A stretch of 64,000 bases of DNA. Source: Marinobacterium ramblicola (GTDB taxonomy: Bacteria; Pseudomonadota; Gammaproteobacteria; Pseudomonadales; Balneatricaceae). Location of the stretch: assembly GCF_019084545.1 (NCBI RefSeq), contig NZ_JAHREP010000002.1, positions 48,229 to 112,228 of the forward strand, written 5' to 3'. Each line of letters begins with the position of its first letter. Within the stretch, counting starts at the first letter, position 1. The notes under the pieces are model-generated. The model searched no databases and was not told where the DNA came from. It saw only the letters and a program-made list of their open reading frames with translations. Shown here piece after piece: positions 36,603 to 43,821 of this stretch. The translations under genes were made by a program, and so were the position numbers.

Positions 36603-37928
36603 GTGTCAGAACTTGATCCGCTACTCGTAACCATTGGCATGTTCGGTGCCATGTTCATCATGCTGATGCTGGGGGCGCCACTGGCCTTTTCCCTGCTCAG
36701 TGTCGGCCTGGTATTCGCCTACTCGCTGTGGGGCACCGGCGGCCTGGAACTGTTGACCATCAGCTCGTTCGATGCGATGGACAACTTCCTGCTTGTTGCC
36801 CTGCCCTTGTTTATCTTCATGGGTCTGATGCTGGAGCGCTCTGGCATTACAGATGACCTGTTCGAGATGATGAACAAACTGATGGGTCAGATCCCCGGTG
36901 GGCTTGGCATCGGTACCGTCATCATCTGCGCCTTGATCGCGGCGATGGCGGGGGTGTCAGGTGCAGCCACGGTAAGCCTCGGCGTCATTGCCCTGCCGGC
37001 AATGCTCAAGCGCGGTTACGACAAGAAACTGGTGACCGGGACGATAATGGCCGGGGGGGCGTTGGGCTTCCTGATTCCGCCCAGTGTGCTGATGATCCTC
37101 TACGCCTTTCTGGCCCGCGAATCGGTCGGTAAACTGTTCGCGGCCGGCCTGATGCCGGGCCTGATGCTGGCCGGTATCTACATCGTCTACATCCTGGTTC
37201 GTAGTCGCCTCAACCCGTCGTTGGCGCCGCCTATTCCGGTGGAGCACCGCCTCAGTGGAATCGAAAAGATCAAGGCCCTCAAGGCCCTGATTCTGCCGGG
37301 CGCCCTGATCACCACGGTGCTGTACTGCATTATTGCCGGCGTAACCGCGCCATCCGAGGCCTCAGCCATCGGAGCCTTCGGTGCCATTGTCTGTGCAGCC
37401 ATTTACCGGACCCTGTCCTGGAAAATGCTCAAGGACGTGCTGCTCGGAACTACCCGGCTGATGGGTATGCTGATCTGGATCACCATCGCGGCGATCTTCT
37501 TCAGTAAGGTCTATATCGGTCTCGATGCCGGATTCCTGCTGCAGGATATTGTCGAAGACGCGGAACTGGCGCCGATGATGGTCATCATCATGATGCTGGT
37601 ATGCTATTTCGTGCTCGGCATGTTCCTCGACGACTTCGCCATCGTGTTCATCACCGTGCCGCTGTTCGTACCGATCGTCGAATCGCTGGGCTTCGACACC
37701 ATCTGGTTTGCCGTGCTGTTCATCGTCAGCATGCAATCGGCTTACCTGACGCCGCCTTTCGGGTACAACCTGTTCTATATGAGATCGGTAGCACCGCCCG
37801 ATATCACCATCTATGACCTGTACAAGGCGGCGGTGCCATTCATTGTGTTGCAGATCATAGGCTTGGGCTTGCTTCTGGCTTTCCCGCAAATCGCGCTCTG
37901 GCTGCCGGAGCAGCTGTACGGACCCTGA
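36603..37928 (+). CDS. dctM: TRAP transporter large permease (DctM family)
   Basis: The sodium-coupled channel subunit, 441 residues with about 12-13 membrane segments. Family blocks include FGAMFIMLMLGAPLAFSL, PLFIFMGLMLERSGITDDL, AAMAGVSGAATVSLGVIALP, GGALGFLIPPSVLMILYAF and the C-terminal YLTPPFGYNLFYMRSV. The start codon is GTG at 36603 with AAGG just upstream; no ATG fits as well. A clear intrinsic terminator follows the stop. With dctP and dctQ this makes a complete secondary importer for an unidentified organic acid. Confidence 0.94.
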   Translation: MSELDPLLVTIGMFGAMFIMLMLGAPLAFSLLSVGLVFAYSLWGTGGLELLTISSFDAMDNFLLVALPLFIFMGLMLERSGITDDLFEMMNKLMGQIPGGLGIGTVIICALIAAMAGVSGAATVSLGVIALPAMLKRGYDKKLVTGTIMAGGALGFLIPPSVLMILYAFLARESVGKLFAAGLMPGLMLAGIYIVYILVRSRLNPSLAPPIPVEHRLSGIEKIKALKALILPGALITTVLYCIIAGVTAPSEASAIGAFGAIVCAAIYRTLSWKMLKDVLLGTTRLMGMLIWITIAAIFFSKVYIGLDAGFLLQDIVEDAELAPMMVIIMMLVCYFVLGMFLDDFAIVFITVPLFVPIVESLGFDTIWFAVLFIVSMQSAYLTPPFGYNLFYMRSVAPPDITIYDLYKAAVPFIVLQIIGLGLLLAFPQIALWLPEQLYGP

Positions 37929-37947
37929 TCCGTCAACAAACCTTCAG

Positions 37948-37970
37948 CGGGGCCACGGCGGCCCCGTTTT
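37948..37970 (+). terminator. Intrinsic terminator of the TRAP operon
   Basis: CGGGGCC and GGCCCCG form a perfect 7-bp GC stem around the loop ACGGC, followed directly by TTTT. It begins 20 bp after the dctM stop. Confidence 0.85.
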
Positions 37971-38086
37971 ACCTTCCGTGCGTGACGTGGTGGCGAGACG
38001 GCATGGTACCGAGCGTCGACTATCGGATCGGCAAGGGGTTGGTATGCGTGGAGTTTGAGGGGGCGCTGCCCAAAGGCTCGGGAAGA

Positions 38087-38101
38087 GTGGTGCCGGTGGT
38101 C
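38087..38101. repeat. Left attachment site (attL core)
   Basis: GTGGTGCCGGTGGTC is identical to 44829-44843 at the tRNA-Leu 3' end. Similarity continues weakly into the T-arm, with 23 of 27 positions matching over 38087-38113 against 44829-44855. That is the pattern expected of the displaced tRNA end left behind after integration. Confidence 0.8.
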
Positions 38102-38115
38102 TGTCTCTAACTGGG

Positions 38116-38194
38116 GTCTCATTCTGTATCATGGAGTAGCCTGTAAGCCGCGTAGTTATTGGTATTGTCTAATATCCTTGTCTCAATCTGTATC
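38116..38194. repeat. Paired 15-bp direct repeats between attL and the integrase
   Basis: GTCTCATTCTGTATC (38116-38130) and GTCTCAATCTGTATC (38180-38194) match at 14 of 15 positions and start 64 bp apart. Their place between the attachment core and the integrase gene fits integrase/excisionase arm sites or autoregulatory operators. Confidence 0.5.
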
Positions 38195-38220
38195 GTCGCC
38201 TATTATCCAATTACATGTTT

Positions 38221-38243
38221 TATGTTGGGTAGGAGGTAGGGCG
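38221..38243. repeat. End-associated repeat, left copy
   Basis: TATGTTGGGTAG at 38221-38232 begins a 23-bp motif that recurs at 44765-44787 near the right end (19 of 23 positions match, the first 12 exactly). This copy also contains the integrase ribosome binding site AGGAGG. Two copies near opposite ends suggest arm-type integrase binding sites. Confidence 0.55.
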
Positions 38244-39521
38244 ATGCCAAAAGTTGCCAGGCCATTAACCGACGCTGCAGTAAGGAAGTTGCGGCACAAG
38301 GGGCCGAAAACACCGGGCACCTATTCCGTGGGCGGAGTCGCGGGCCTTCAGTTGGTTTGCAAGCCGCCAGCAGACGGCAGCGACATCGGCCCCCGGTCGT
38401 GGGTGTTACGCGTCAAAGTGGGTGATAGACGCCGCGATATTGGCTTAGGTCCTTATCCCGAGGTCTCGCTATCTGAGGCCCGTGAACGAGCCAAGCAGGA
38501 CAAGGAACTAATCCGGCAAGGTGTCGACCCACTGGAGCATCGAAAGGCGCTCAGAAGCGCTCTAGCTGCCAATCAGGCCAAGGCCGTGACCTTTGCCGAA
38601 GTGGCCCGCGAATACATCGACAAGAAGGCTGCCGAATTTAAAACGCTGAAGCAGGTGCAGAAACTCACCGGACAGCTGGAGACCTACGCCTATCCATTCC
38701 TTGACAACTTGGTAATAAGCGACATCGAGCGGGCGCACATTGTCAAAATGCTTGAGCCCATTTGGATATCCCGGCACGAAACCGCCAGCCGGGTGCGTCT
38801 TAGCGTTGAGCGTGTGCTTGACTTGGCCGGGGTCAAGGGGCTGCGATCTGGTGACAACCCGGCGCGATGGAAAGGCAACCTTGAATTGAGCTTCCCGGCA
38901 GCCAAGAAGGTGGCGAAGGTCAAACACTACAACTCGCTTCCGGTGGACCAGATGACGGCCTTCTGGAAGGATCTTGCAGATCTTCAGACTGTGGGGGCCA
39001 GCGTGCTGAAGTTCACGATTCTGACCGCCTGCCGCCCCGGTGAGGCCCGTGATGTCCGGTGGACTGAAATTGACCTTGAGTCCAAGATCTGGACGATACC
39101 AGCCGAAAGAATGAAGGGCGGCAAGGCTCACAAAATCCCACTGACAGCATCGGCTGTGAAACTGGTGGAAGCACAACCCCGGCTGAGTGAGTACGTCTTT
39201 GCTGGCCCTCGGAAGGGTAGGCCCATTACCGATGTGGCTGTGTCCAAGGTGCCCAAGCTGCTGGGGCACGATGTGACCGCGCACGGCTTCCGATCCACAT
39301 TTCGGACATGGGCGCAGGAGTACACCAGTTACGCCGAAGAGATCTGCGAGCTGGCCCTAGCACACGTCAACAGTGACGCCACGAGGGCAGCTTATGCGCG
39401 GGGTGAGCTGGTGGACAAGCGGCGTTTGTTGATGAGCGATTGGGAGCATTTCATTCTGAACGGCCATCTGAATCATGAAGTGGATGGCGGCAAGATAGTT
39501 GCCATTGGGGGGCGCAGCTGA
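38244..39521 (+). CDS. int: Tyrosine integrase (P4-type, DUF4102 N-terminus)
   Basis: A 425-residue site-specific recombinase. It starts MPKVARPLTDAAVRKLRH, the DUF4102 arm-binding domain, continuing with RSWVLRVKVGDRRRDIGLG and YPEVSLSEARERAKQ. A SAM-like core-binding domain follows at about 110-210. The catalytic domain has the first arginine in TACRPGEARDVRW (near 264), the HxxR box HGFRSTFRTWAQE (near 347) and a likely tyrosine nucleophile in TRAAYARG (near 383). ATG 38244 has AGGAGG seven bases upstream; earlier in-frame ATGs would add a non-family extension. It lies 143 bp from attL and overlaps the next gene by one base. Confidence 0.94.
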   Translation: MPKVARPLTDAAVRKLRHKGPKTPGTYSVGGVAGLQLVCKPPADGSDIGPRSWVLRVKVGDRRRDIGLGPYPEVSLSEARERAKQDKELIRQGVDPLEHRKALRSALAANQAKAVTFAEVAREYIDKKAAEFKTLKQVQKLTGQLETYAYPFLDNLVISDIERAHIVKMLEPIWISRHETASRVRLSVERVLDLAGVKGLRSGDNPARWKGNLELSFPAAKKVAKVKHYNSLPVDQMTAFWKDLADLQTVGASVLKFTILTACRPGEARDVRWTEIDLESKIWTIPAERMKGGKAHKIPLTASAVKLVEAQPRLSEYVFAGPRKGRPITDVAVSKVPKLLGHDVTAHGFRSTFRTWAQEYTSYAEEICELALAHVNSDATRAAYARGELVDKRRLLMSDWEHFILNGHLNHEVDGGKIVAIGGRS

Positions 39522-39970
39522 TGGCTTTACCAAAATTATGGTCTAACCCTTGGCTTAATATCGTATCAAGATATGATAAAGGCCTTCCTGTGTATAAGCA
39601 GATGGTTGTGGACGCATTAGAGAGTGACTATCCGGTGTCTTATGACGCGAAGCCATTGCTGGCAGCCATAATTTCCGGGGATTATGGTTTCGAGAAACCC
39701 CCGAAGAATCTGGAATTCTTATCACCCGCTGGGTGCCGGAGGTTAATAGAAGGGCTGGAGTATCTGGTGCACGTTATAAACGATTGTGATGCTGATATAT
39801 CTGCAGAAGATGAAGATGCGGTGAAATTGATCGAGTCTCTGAGACAGGAATCGAGATCTGGACGGGGCAGTCCGACGGCACTAGCACTGGCAAAGGAATC
39901 TATCGCGAAGTCGTACGGTATAACTGCTCGGACTCTGGAAATCATAATCAAAGAATTTAGCGAAAAATAA
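39521..39970 (+). CDS. Element protein of unknown function, coupled to the integrase
   Basis: A 149-residue protein whose ATG shares its first base with the integrase stop, so the two are translationally coupled. It begins MALPKLWSNPWLNIVSRYD and ends ITARTLEIIIKEFSEK. An acidic middle (DCDADISAEDEDAVKLIESL) is followed by a C-terminal region, ALAKESIAKSYGITARTLEI, that looks like a small helix-turn-helix. Base composition is more AT-rich than the integrase. I recognise no family. A role in excision, or in regulating the integrase, is an inference from coupling only. Confidence 0.65.
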   Translation: MALPKLWSNPWLNIVSRYDKGLPVYKQMVVDALESDYPVSYDAKPLLAAIISGDYGFEKPPKNLEFLSPAGCRRLIEGLEYLVHVINDCDADISAEDEDAVKLIESLRQESRSGRGSPTALALAKESIAKSYGITARTLEIIIKEFSEK

Positions 39971-40045
39971 ACAAACTATTCTTCGTTGGCCGAGTGATTG
40001 TTATGTGAATAATGGGTTGTGTCATCGTTAATCAGGGCACAGCAA

Positions 40046-40246
40046 ATGAGACAATCCATCCATATTCAAGAGCCCATCGAGTGGGCTACCGATATCCAAC
40101 TCGCCGCCATTTATTCTATTTCCCGTCCGACCGTCTGGCGTTGGACACATGAGGGCAGGATTCCAAAACCTCATAAACTCGGCCCCAACTGCACGCGCTG
40201 GAAATTATCTGAGGTGCGGGCGATGTTGGAGGGGGGCCAGATATGA
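40046..40246 (+). CDS. AlpA-like helix-turn-helix regulator/excisionase
   Basis: A 66-residue protein with a winged helix-turn-helix of the AlpA/MerR-like excisionase group. The core is LAAIYSISRPTVWRWTHEGR, then IPKPHKLGPNCTRWKLSEV, which is the standard layout ending in the wing and the RAMLEGG helix. AlpA-type proteins activate integrase expression or act as recombination directionality factors in P4-like elements. ATG 40046 has AGGG upstream; a GTG at 40019 is an alternative. It overlaps the next gene by four bases. Confidence 0.8.
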   Translation: MRQSIHIQEPIEWATDIQLAAIYSISRPTVWRWTHEGRIPKPHKLGPNCTRWKLSEVRAMLEGGQI

Positions 40247-40581
40247 GTCAGCCCCAAAAGACAAACCCGCGAGCGGTGGGGGCCGCAGGCGGGCTATCAG
40301 AGACTTCCAATCGACCCCATCATAGCACCATAGCCACGCCACGACAGCACCGGCTGCTTCAAGCGCTCCAGAATGGGCCGCTGCACCGTGAAGACGCGGA
40401 CCGGGTAGCCGGTGCCAGCAACGCCCCCGCCGTCGTGGCCCAGCTCAGGGCGCGCGGTTGGGACATCCCTTGTGAATGGGTCGGGCACATCGACCGCGAC
40501 GGAAAGTCCGGGCGTCACGGCGTCTATCACCTGTCAGACCGCGACCGCCTAAAACTTCGCGAAATGCTGGCGGAGCGGTGA
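40243..40581 (+). CDS. Phage-type helix-turn-helix domain protein, unknown role
   Basis: A 112-residue protein. After a disordered, basic start, the segment STIATPRQHRLLQALQNGPL is followed by HREDADRVAGASNAPAVVAQ and LRARGWDIPCEWV. This resembles the short winged-helix domain found in many prophages and satellites that reads as a DNA-binding module with a GRHGVYHLS wing. It starts within the end of the alpA-like gene and ends four bases before the next gene, so it belongs to the same transcript. A regulator or replication accessory role is plausible, not shown. Confidence 0.6.
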   Translation: MSQPQKTNPRAVGAAGGLSETSNRPHHSTIATPRQHRLLQALQNGPLHREDADRVAGASNAPAVVAQLRARGWDIPCEWVGHIDRDGKSGRHGVYHLSDRDRLKLREMLAER

Positions 40582-40585
40582 GCCT

Positions 40586-41005
40586 ATGGCGGCTACATAC
40601 ACGCGGCAAAAGAAGCCGGGCAAGGGAAAGCCAAGCCTGGCTATTGCGTACAAAGGTTTTTTCGGACTGCCCGACTGTGTGCTGAACCACCCCGATTTTG
40701 TCGCCACGTCAGGCACTGCGATAAAACTGCTGGTGGACATCGGAGCCCAATTTAATGGGCGGAATAATGGCGATCTTCAGTGTACTCGGAGCATCATGTC
40801 TAGTCGGGGCTGGACCTCAAACAGCTGTCGCGAGCGGGCATTAGCTGAGCTTATCGAGCGCGGTCTGCTGGTTCAGACTAAAGTCGGTGGCCGAGGGATA
40901 GGCCCGCATTTGTACGCGATAACTTGGCAGCCGATTCACGAGTGTGGCGGCAAGCTGGATCTAAGCCCGACCGGGAAGGATCCGTACAGGCGATTTAGCG
41001 AGTAA
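40586..41005 (+). CDS. Winged-helix replication-type protein
   Basis: A 139-residue basic protein. Its N-terminus has repeated Lys/Gly (YTRQKKPGKGKPSLAIAY). The body, LPDCVLNHPDFVATSGTAIK followed by LLVDIGAQFNGRNNGDLQ, SIMSSRGWTSNSCRERALAE and LIERGLLVQTKVGGRG, has the layout of the winged-helix N-terminal domains of phage and plasmid initiators. It lacks any helicase or primase domain. It lies immediately upstream of the iteron-bearing AT-rich region, the classic place for an initiator relative to its origin. The initiator role is an inference from position and fold type. Confidence 0.6.
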   Translation: MAATYTRQKKPGKGKPSLAIAYKGFFGLPDCVLNHPDFVATSGTAIKLLVDIGAQFNGRNNGDLQCTRSIMSSRGWTSNSCRERALAELIERGLLVQTKVGGRGIGPHLYAITWQPIHECGGKLDLSPTGKDPYRRFSE

Positions 41006-41021
41006 TTTCGATTTTGCCAAC

Positions 41022-41112
41022 CCCTTATAAAGGGTTTATTTAACCCTTATATAGGGTCTATTAGTAAAATCATTACCCCTTATACAGGGCTTATAAAACC
41101 CTTATATAGGGT
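41022..41112. repeat. Four palindromic iterons spaced 22, 33 and 22 bp
   Basis: CCCTTATAAAGGG (41022), CCCTTATATAGGG (41044), CCCTTATACAGGG (41077) and CCCTTATATAGGG (41099) are copies of one palindromic unit. Copies 2 and 4 are identical over 20 bp (starting AACCCTTATA). Start-to-start distances of 22, 33 and 22 bp are whole multiples of 11 bp, so all sites face one side of the helix. The last copy is followed by CTATAAAGG and eight T residues, so part could also act as a terminator for the upstream genes. Confidence 0.75.
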
Positions 41113-41577
41113 CTATAAAGGTTTTTTTTCAAGATTCATTAACCCTTCTGGCGGGCACCTGTATATATATACCAGGGGTATGGACATTGGATGCAGTGGA
41201 TACCAGTAAGGGACAGTGGATGTACAGGCTGTAGATGGGTCCACATGCAGGAGTCGAAGGCTCGGCCATATCGGTGGTTTCGTCGTATTGCTGGATACAT
41301 CCCAACAACCAGACCAACATACGGGATGTCTATATCTGAGTAACGAGATACAGATCCGGATTTATCTCGATTTATCGTGACTTGGTGTATCATCGAATAT
41401 GCCCGATAGGCGGGCCGGGGCTGGATCCGGATTCGGGCAGGTCTGATACAGCCTCGATATATACCCCTCGCACACCGCACCGATATATAAATCGATCCTG
41501 TGATTCCAAAACGGCATTAAACCGACAACAGATTGTCGCGTATACTGGTTATGTCAGACGTCGACAGGGACGTATCA

Positions 41578-41610
41578 GGGGCCGGTGACCTTTTCGCATC
41601 GGCCCTTTTT
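41578..41610 (+). terminator. Intrinsic terminator inside the non-coding region
   Basis: GGGCCGGTG pairs with CATCGGCCC (one G·T wobble) around a 9-base loop, followed by TTTTT at 41606-41610. No gene ends just before it, so it may end a small RNA or a long 3' leader from the iteron region. Confidence 0.7.
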
Positions 41611-41752
41611 CTATCGCCATATCGATATAAACCCTCGAACTGGACCAGTTTAAACAGGCTAAACCCTTAACGCAGGTCAGTTGTATTTATGTACAGTAGT
41701 AGTATATTGAGCATATATTCACCTGTTTACTGTAAAACAGTGGCGGATCAGT

Positions 41753-42055
41753 ATGTCGACAGTAAAACATTCAGGACAGTTTCAGAAAGGCGTTTCGGGT
41801 AATCCGAAAGGTCGGCCCCGTCGCGGAAAATCGCTGGCTGAGACTCTCCGGGCTAGAATGCCGATTGGGAAACTCGCCGATGAGTTGATCCGAATCGCGC
41901 TGGATGGTGAGAGCGACCAGATAAAACTAGCGGCGATGAAAACTTTATTCGAATTCTCCTATGGCAAACCCGTTGATTTTGAGTTGCAGAGTCGCCTGGC
42001 TGATATTGAAAATCAGATTGGCGAGTTGGAGGCGAAACATGATGCGGCAGCGTAA
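41753..42055 (+). CDS. DUF5681 protein, possible small-terminase-like
   Basis: A 100-residue basic protein with the DUF5681 signature near the N-terminus (SGQFQKGVSGNPKGRPRRGK). A helical segment, LADELIRIALDGESDQIKLA, and a terminal coiled coil (LADIENQIGELEAKHD) follow. In phages DUF5681 proteins are commonly encoded just upstream of the large terminase and are thought to act as small terminase or DNA-recognition subunits. Here no large terminase follows. Satellites such as PICIs carry their own small terminase to redirect a helper phage's packaging, so this is a candidate for that role. The assignment is by motif and context only. Confidence 0.7.
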   Translation: MSTVKHSGQFQKGVSGNPKGRPRRGKSLAETLRARMPIGKLADELIRIALDGESDQIKLAAMKTLFEFSYGKPVDFELQSRLADIENQIGELEAKHDAAA

Positions 42056-42332
42056 CAGCAGGGCCGGATATGAGCCCCTGAGGGAGATCGAGGCCCGCCT
42101 TGATAGGTTGGGTGCCGGTGAACGGAAGCTCAGCAACGCGGCTGTTAAGGCGCTGTGTGACCAATGCATCCGACAGATCTTCGCACGGCAGGCTCTGGGC
42201 GACGCCCGTCATGAAGGCATTCATCGACTGGCCGAGCATGAAATCATTCCGGGTTACAGGCTGTGCGAGACATGCAGCGACGTACTCGGATGCATTCACG
42301 CCGACGATATACGGGTACCGACCGATGCCTAG
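42039..42332 (+). CDS. Small Cys-rich protein of unknown function
   Basis: A 97-residue protein starting at ATG 42039, with GGAGG seven bases upstream inside the end of the DUF5681 gene. It contains REIEARLDRLGAGERKLS and then two cysteine pairs, CDQC and CETC, with nearby histidines (RHEGIHRLAEHEI). This could be a zinc-binding unit. I know no close family. Its overlap with both neighbours shows translational coupling within the second gene block of the element. Confidence 0.6.
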   Translation: MMRQRNSRAGYEPLREIEARLDRLGAGERKLSNAAVKALCDQCIRQIFARQALGDARHEGIHRLAEHEIIPGYRLCETCSDVLGCIHADDIRVPTDA

Positions 42333-42576
42333 ACAGAGTCCACTAATCACCGGGCTGTGTGATTATCTCCACGATCCCGCATTCTCCGAATATCGATTTG
42401 TCCGTGTAGCCGGTAAACCGCTCGACTGCATCTACTTCACGAAAAAGGGCGACCGTATTTTCGAGTTTTTGAATGACGACGCCGCCAAATGGATTGGCAC
42501 CCGAATTGGAGTTGCGCCGCATATACTGCGCGAGGCTTTATCACATATGAAACTGTCTGTACTAAAAAACCTTTGA
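42325..42576 (+). CDS. Small protein of unknown function
   Basis: An 83-residue protein starting at ATG 42325, eight bases inside the preceding gene. It reads MPRQSPLITGLCDYLHD, then FRVAGKPLD-type residues and CIYFTKKGDRIFEFLNDD, ending APHILREALSHMKLSVLKNL. No cofactor or membrane signature is visible and I recognise no family. The mix of strands and helices suggests a compact soluble domain. Gene packing supports expression. Confidence 0.5.
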   Translation: MPRQSPLITGLCDYLHDPAFSEYRFVRVAGKPLDCIYFTKKGDRIFEFLNDDAAKWIGTRIGVAPHILREALSHMKLSVLKNL

Positions 42577-42589
42577 TTGGAGATATACC

Positions 42590-42877
42590 ATGCAATTGCC
42601 CGAATCGATCCAACAGAAAATCGTTGCTGATGCCGCCGCCGCTGTAGCCGGTATCAACAACGTTCCCGAAAAACGGCAGGCGTTCCATAAAGCCGTTGCC
42701 GATGGGATTGAAGAAATCCGTTTTATGAAAAACTACGACGGCACCCGCGAGCAGTTTTATTCCGACGTGATGGCCGTTAATAAAATCTTGGTTGAGGCGA
42801 CCGACGATATTGACTCAGCGACTGAGCACGCGCTGAGTAAGAATCCGAATGTGGTTTACGGTGATTCCGATGGCTAA
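42590..42877 (+). CDS. Small helical acidic protein of unknown function
   Basis: A 95-residue protein with a good ribosome site (GGAG nine bases before the ATG). It is mostly helical: PESIQQKIVADAAAAVAGIN, then KRQAFHKAVADGIEEIRFM, and ends acidic. The general look is that of a phage accessory or scaffold-like protein, but there is no diagnostic motif. It overlaps the start of the next gene by eight bases. Confidence 0.5.
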   Translation: MQLPESIQQKIVADAAAAVAGINNVPEKRQAFHKAVADGIEEIRFMKNYDGTREQFYSDVMAVNKILVEATDDIDSATEHALSKNPNVVYGDSDG

Positions 42878-43142
42878 AAAACTGATCCTCAAATATTTTG
42901 AGCTGACCGAAATTTCCGGCGTCGATAAACCTGCTCAGCCGACCTGTCGCGTTGCAATCATGAAACGGGCCTCAGCGCCCGCTGGTGACCCGGAAGCCGT
43001 CATGAAGGGCTTGGCAGCGCTTCAGACCGAAATCGACCGTGTGAGCGCTCAGCGGGCCGCATATGAATCGAGTTTGAGCAAGGCCGGTACCAGTAGCTCG
43101 ATGGCCGCGTTCGACCGACTGCTGGCCGATATGCGGGGCTGA
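42870..43142 (+). CDS. Short protein with a phage capsid-protease-like motif
   Basis: A 90-residue protein starting at ATG 42870 inside the end of the previous gene. Its first third, KKLILKYFELTEISGVDKPA followed by QPTCRVAIMKRA, resembles a motif I associate with phage prohead-protease/XkdF-like proteins (EIS-VD-PA). The protease fold itself is absent. The rest is a helix (GLAALQTEIDRVSAQRAAYE) and a short tail. It may be a truncated decoy or a scaffold-interacting peptide acting on a helper phage; it could equally be an unrelated short protein. The motif similarity is from memory and should be tested. Confidence 0.5.
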   Translation: MAKKLILKYFELTEISGVDKPAQPTCRVAIMKRASAPAGDPEAVMKGLAALQTEIDRVSAQRAAYESSLSKAGTSSSMAAFDRLLADMRG

Positions 43143-43143
43143 G

Positions 43144-43344
43144 ATGGGCCAGGTTATCCGGACAGTGAGCAGAGACCTTAATCCTGAACGCGATCTGTCC
43201 GAGCTGATCTATCTGTTTCAGACGCTCGGATACAGCCGCGCCCGTGCGTATCAACGAGTCTGCCAAATCGCCCCCGAGTTAATCCGGCTGGTCAGCCAGA
43301 TTGAAGCGAACCAGGAGAGTGAAATTGTCGCGAATCAGCGTTGA
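43144..43344 (+). CDS. Small helical protein of unknown function
   Basis: A 66-residue protein beginning one base after the preceding stop. It reads MGQVIRTVSRDLNPERDLSE, then LIYLFQTLGYSRARAYQRVC and a terminal helix QIAPELIRLVSQIEANQ. The GYSRARAYQRVCQ part could be a small helix-turn-helix. No family is recognised. The following gene starts inside its end. Confidence 0.5.
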   Translation: MGQVIRTVSRDLNPERDLSELIYLFQTLGYSRARAYQRVCQIAPELIRLVSQIEANQESEIVANQR

Positions 43345-43639
43345 CGAGATGAGCAGGTTGATGAGCAACCTTGCATCATGGCAATCGAACGGCGGCTTCG
43401 TGTTCTTCAGGCCACGAGGTGCATCGAATAGATACGTCGTGTACGCCGCACGTCGCGGAACGACTGAGTGGAGGCCGGTTGTCGATATGATCGACGATCT
43501 GGTGCCCGTGGTGGGCTATAGCGGGCCGGAAGTGCTTAAAGCGCTGTCGATGATGGCGATTCCCGCAAGGGCCGTGAACGGGCTTGTGGTAGTCAACGAT
43601 GAATACAACGAGCTCATCAAGCTGGCTCAGCAGGTTTGA
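43325..43639 (+). CDS. Small protein of unknown function, TTG start
   Basis: A frame of about 104 codons. I place the start at TTG 43325 because AGGAGAG lies seven bases upstream; GTG 43319 and TTG 43301 are alternatives. The protein contains VDEMSRLMSNLASWQSNGGF, a strand-rich centre with RYVVYAARRGTTEW, and ends NDEYNELIKLAQQV. The family is unknown. A TTG start is unusual among the flanking chromosomal genes and recurs in the next gene. Confidence 0.5.
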   Translation: MSRISVDEMSRLMSNLASWQSNGGFVFFRPRGASNRYVVYAARRGTTEWRPVVDMIDDLVPVVGYSGPEVLKALSMMAIPARAVNGLVVVNDEYNELIKLAQQV

Positions 43640-43821
43640 GCTTGAACGCCAGTCTGCCCACGCATCTGTATTGCGCACGAATCACCGCCACGGATCTAAT
43701 CCGACAGGGCAAGACCCATCTGCAGGCGGTTCGCATCTGCCGTGACCGGTACGACCTAAACGACACCGACACTCAGCGATTGGCTCAGTCTGTTAAGCGC
43801 ATACAACGGGGGCGGAAGTGA
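43636..43821 (+). CDS. Small basic protein, possible DNA-binding, TTG start
   Basis: A 61-residue basic protein whose TTG start at 43636 overlaps the preceding stop. It contains ATDLIRQGKTHLQAVRICRD, then RYDLNDTDTQRLAQSVKRIQ, ending RGRK. Two helices with a basic tail look like a short helix-turn-helix or a protein-binding module. Its stop shares a base with the next ATG, so it is embedded in a coupled chain of genes. The function is unknown. Confidence 0.45.
   Translation: MSLNASLPTHLYCARITATDLIRQGKTHLQAVRICRDRYDLNDTDTQRLAQSVKRIQRGRK

Larger units (their letters stand above)
41006..41752. other. 747-bp AT-rich non-coding region, candidate origin/control region
   Basis: No supported gene lies here, although both neighbours are tightly packed. 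It holds four palindromic iterons (41022-41112), a T8 run (41122-41129), the 12-bp palindrome GTATATATATAC at 41161-41172, and repeated CGATATA motifs starting at 41455, 41481 and 41623. An intrinsic terminator is at 41578-41610, so a short RNA may end there. The combination of iterons, AT-rich segments and an adjacent winged-helix gene suggests a replication origin; a regulatory hub is the alternative. Confidence 0.55.

Noticed and set aside
38004..38111. 35-codon plus-strand frame running into attL
   Set aside because: Short, no ribosome site, ends in the attachment repeat; probably chance.
41022..41112. Regular repeats considered as a CRISPR array
   Set aside because: Units are 13-14 bp palindromes only 22-33 bp apart with no cas genes; they fit iterons, not CRISPR.
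41129..41588. Open frames on both strands across the iteron region
   Set aside because: They cross repeats and a terminator, have odd composition and no ribosome sites; the region reads as non-coding.
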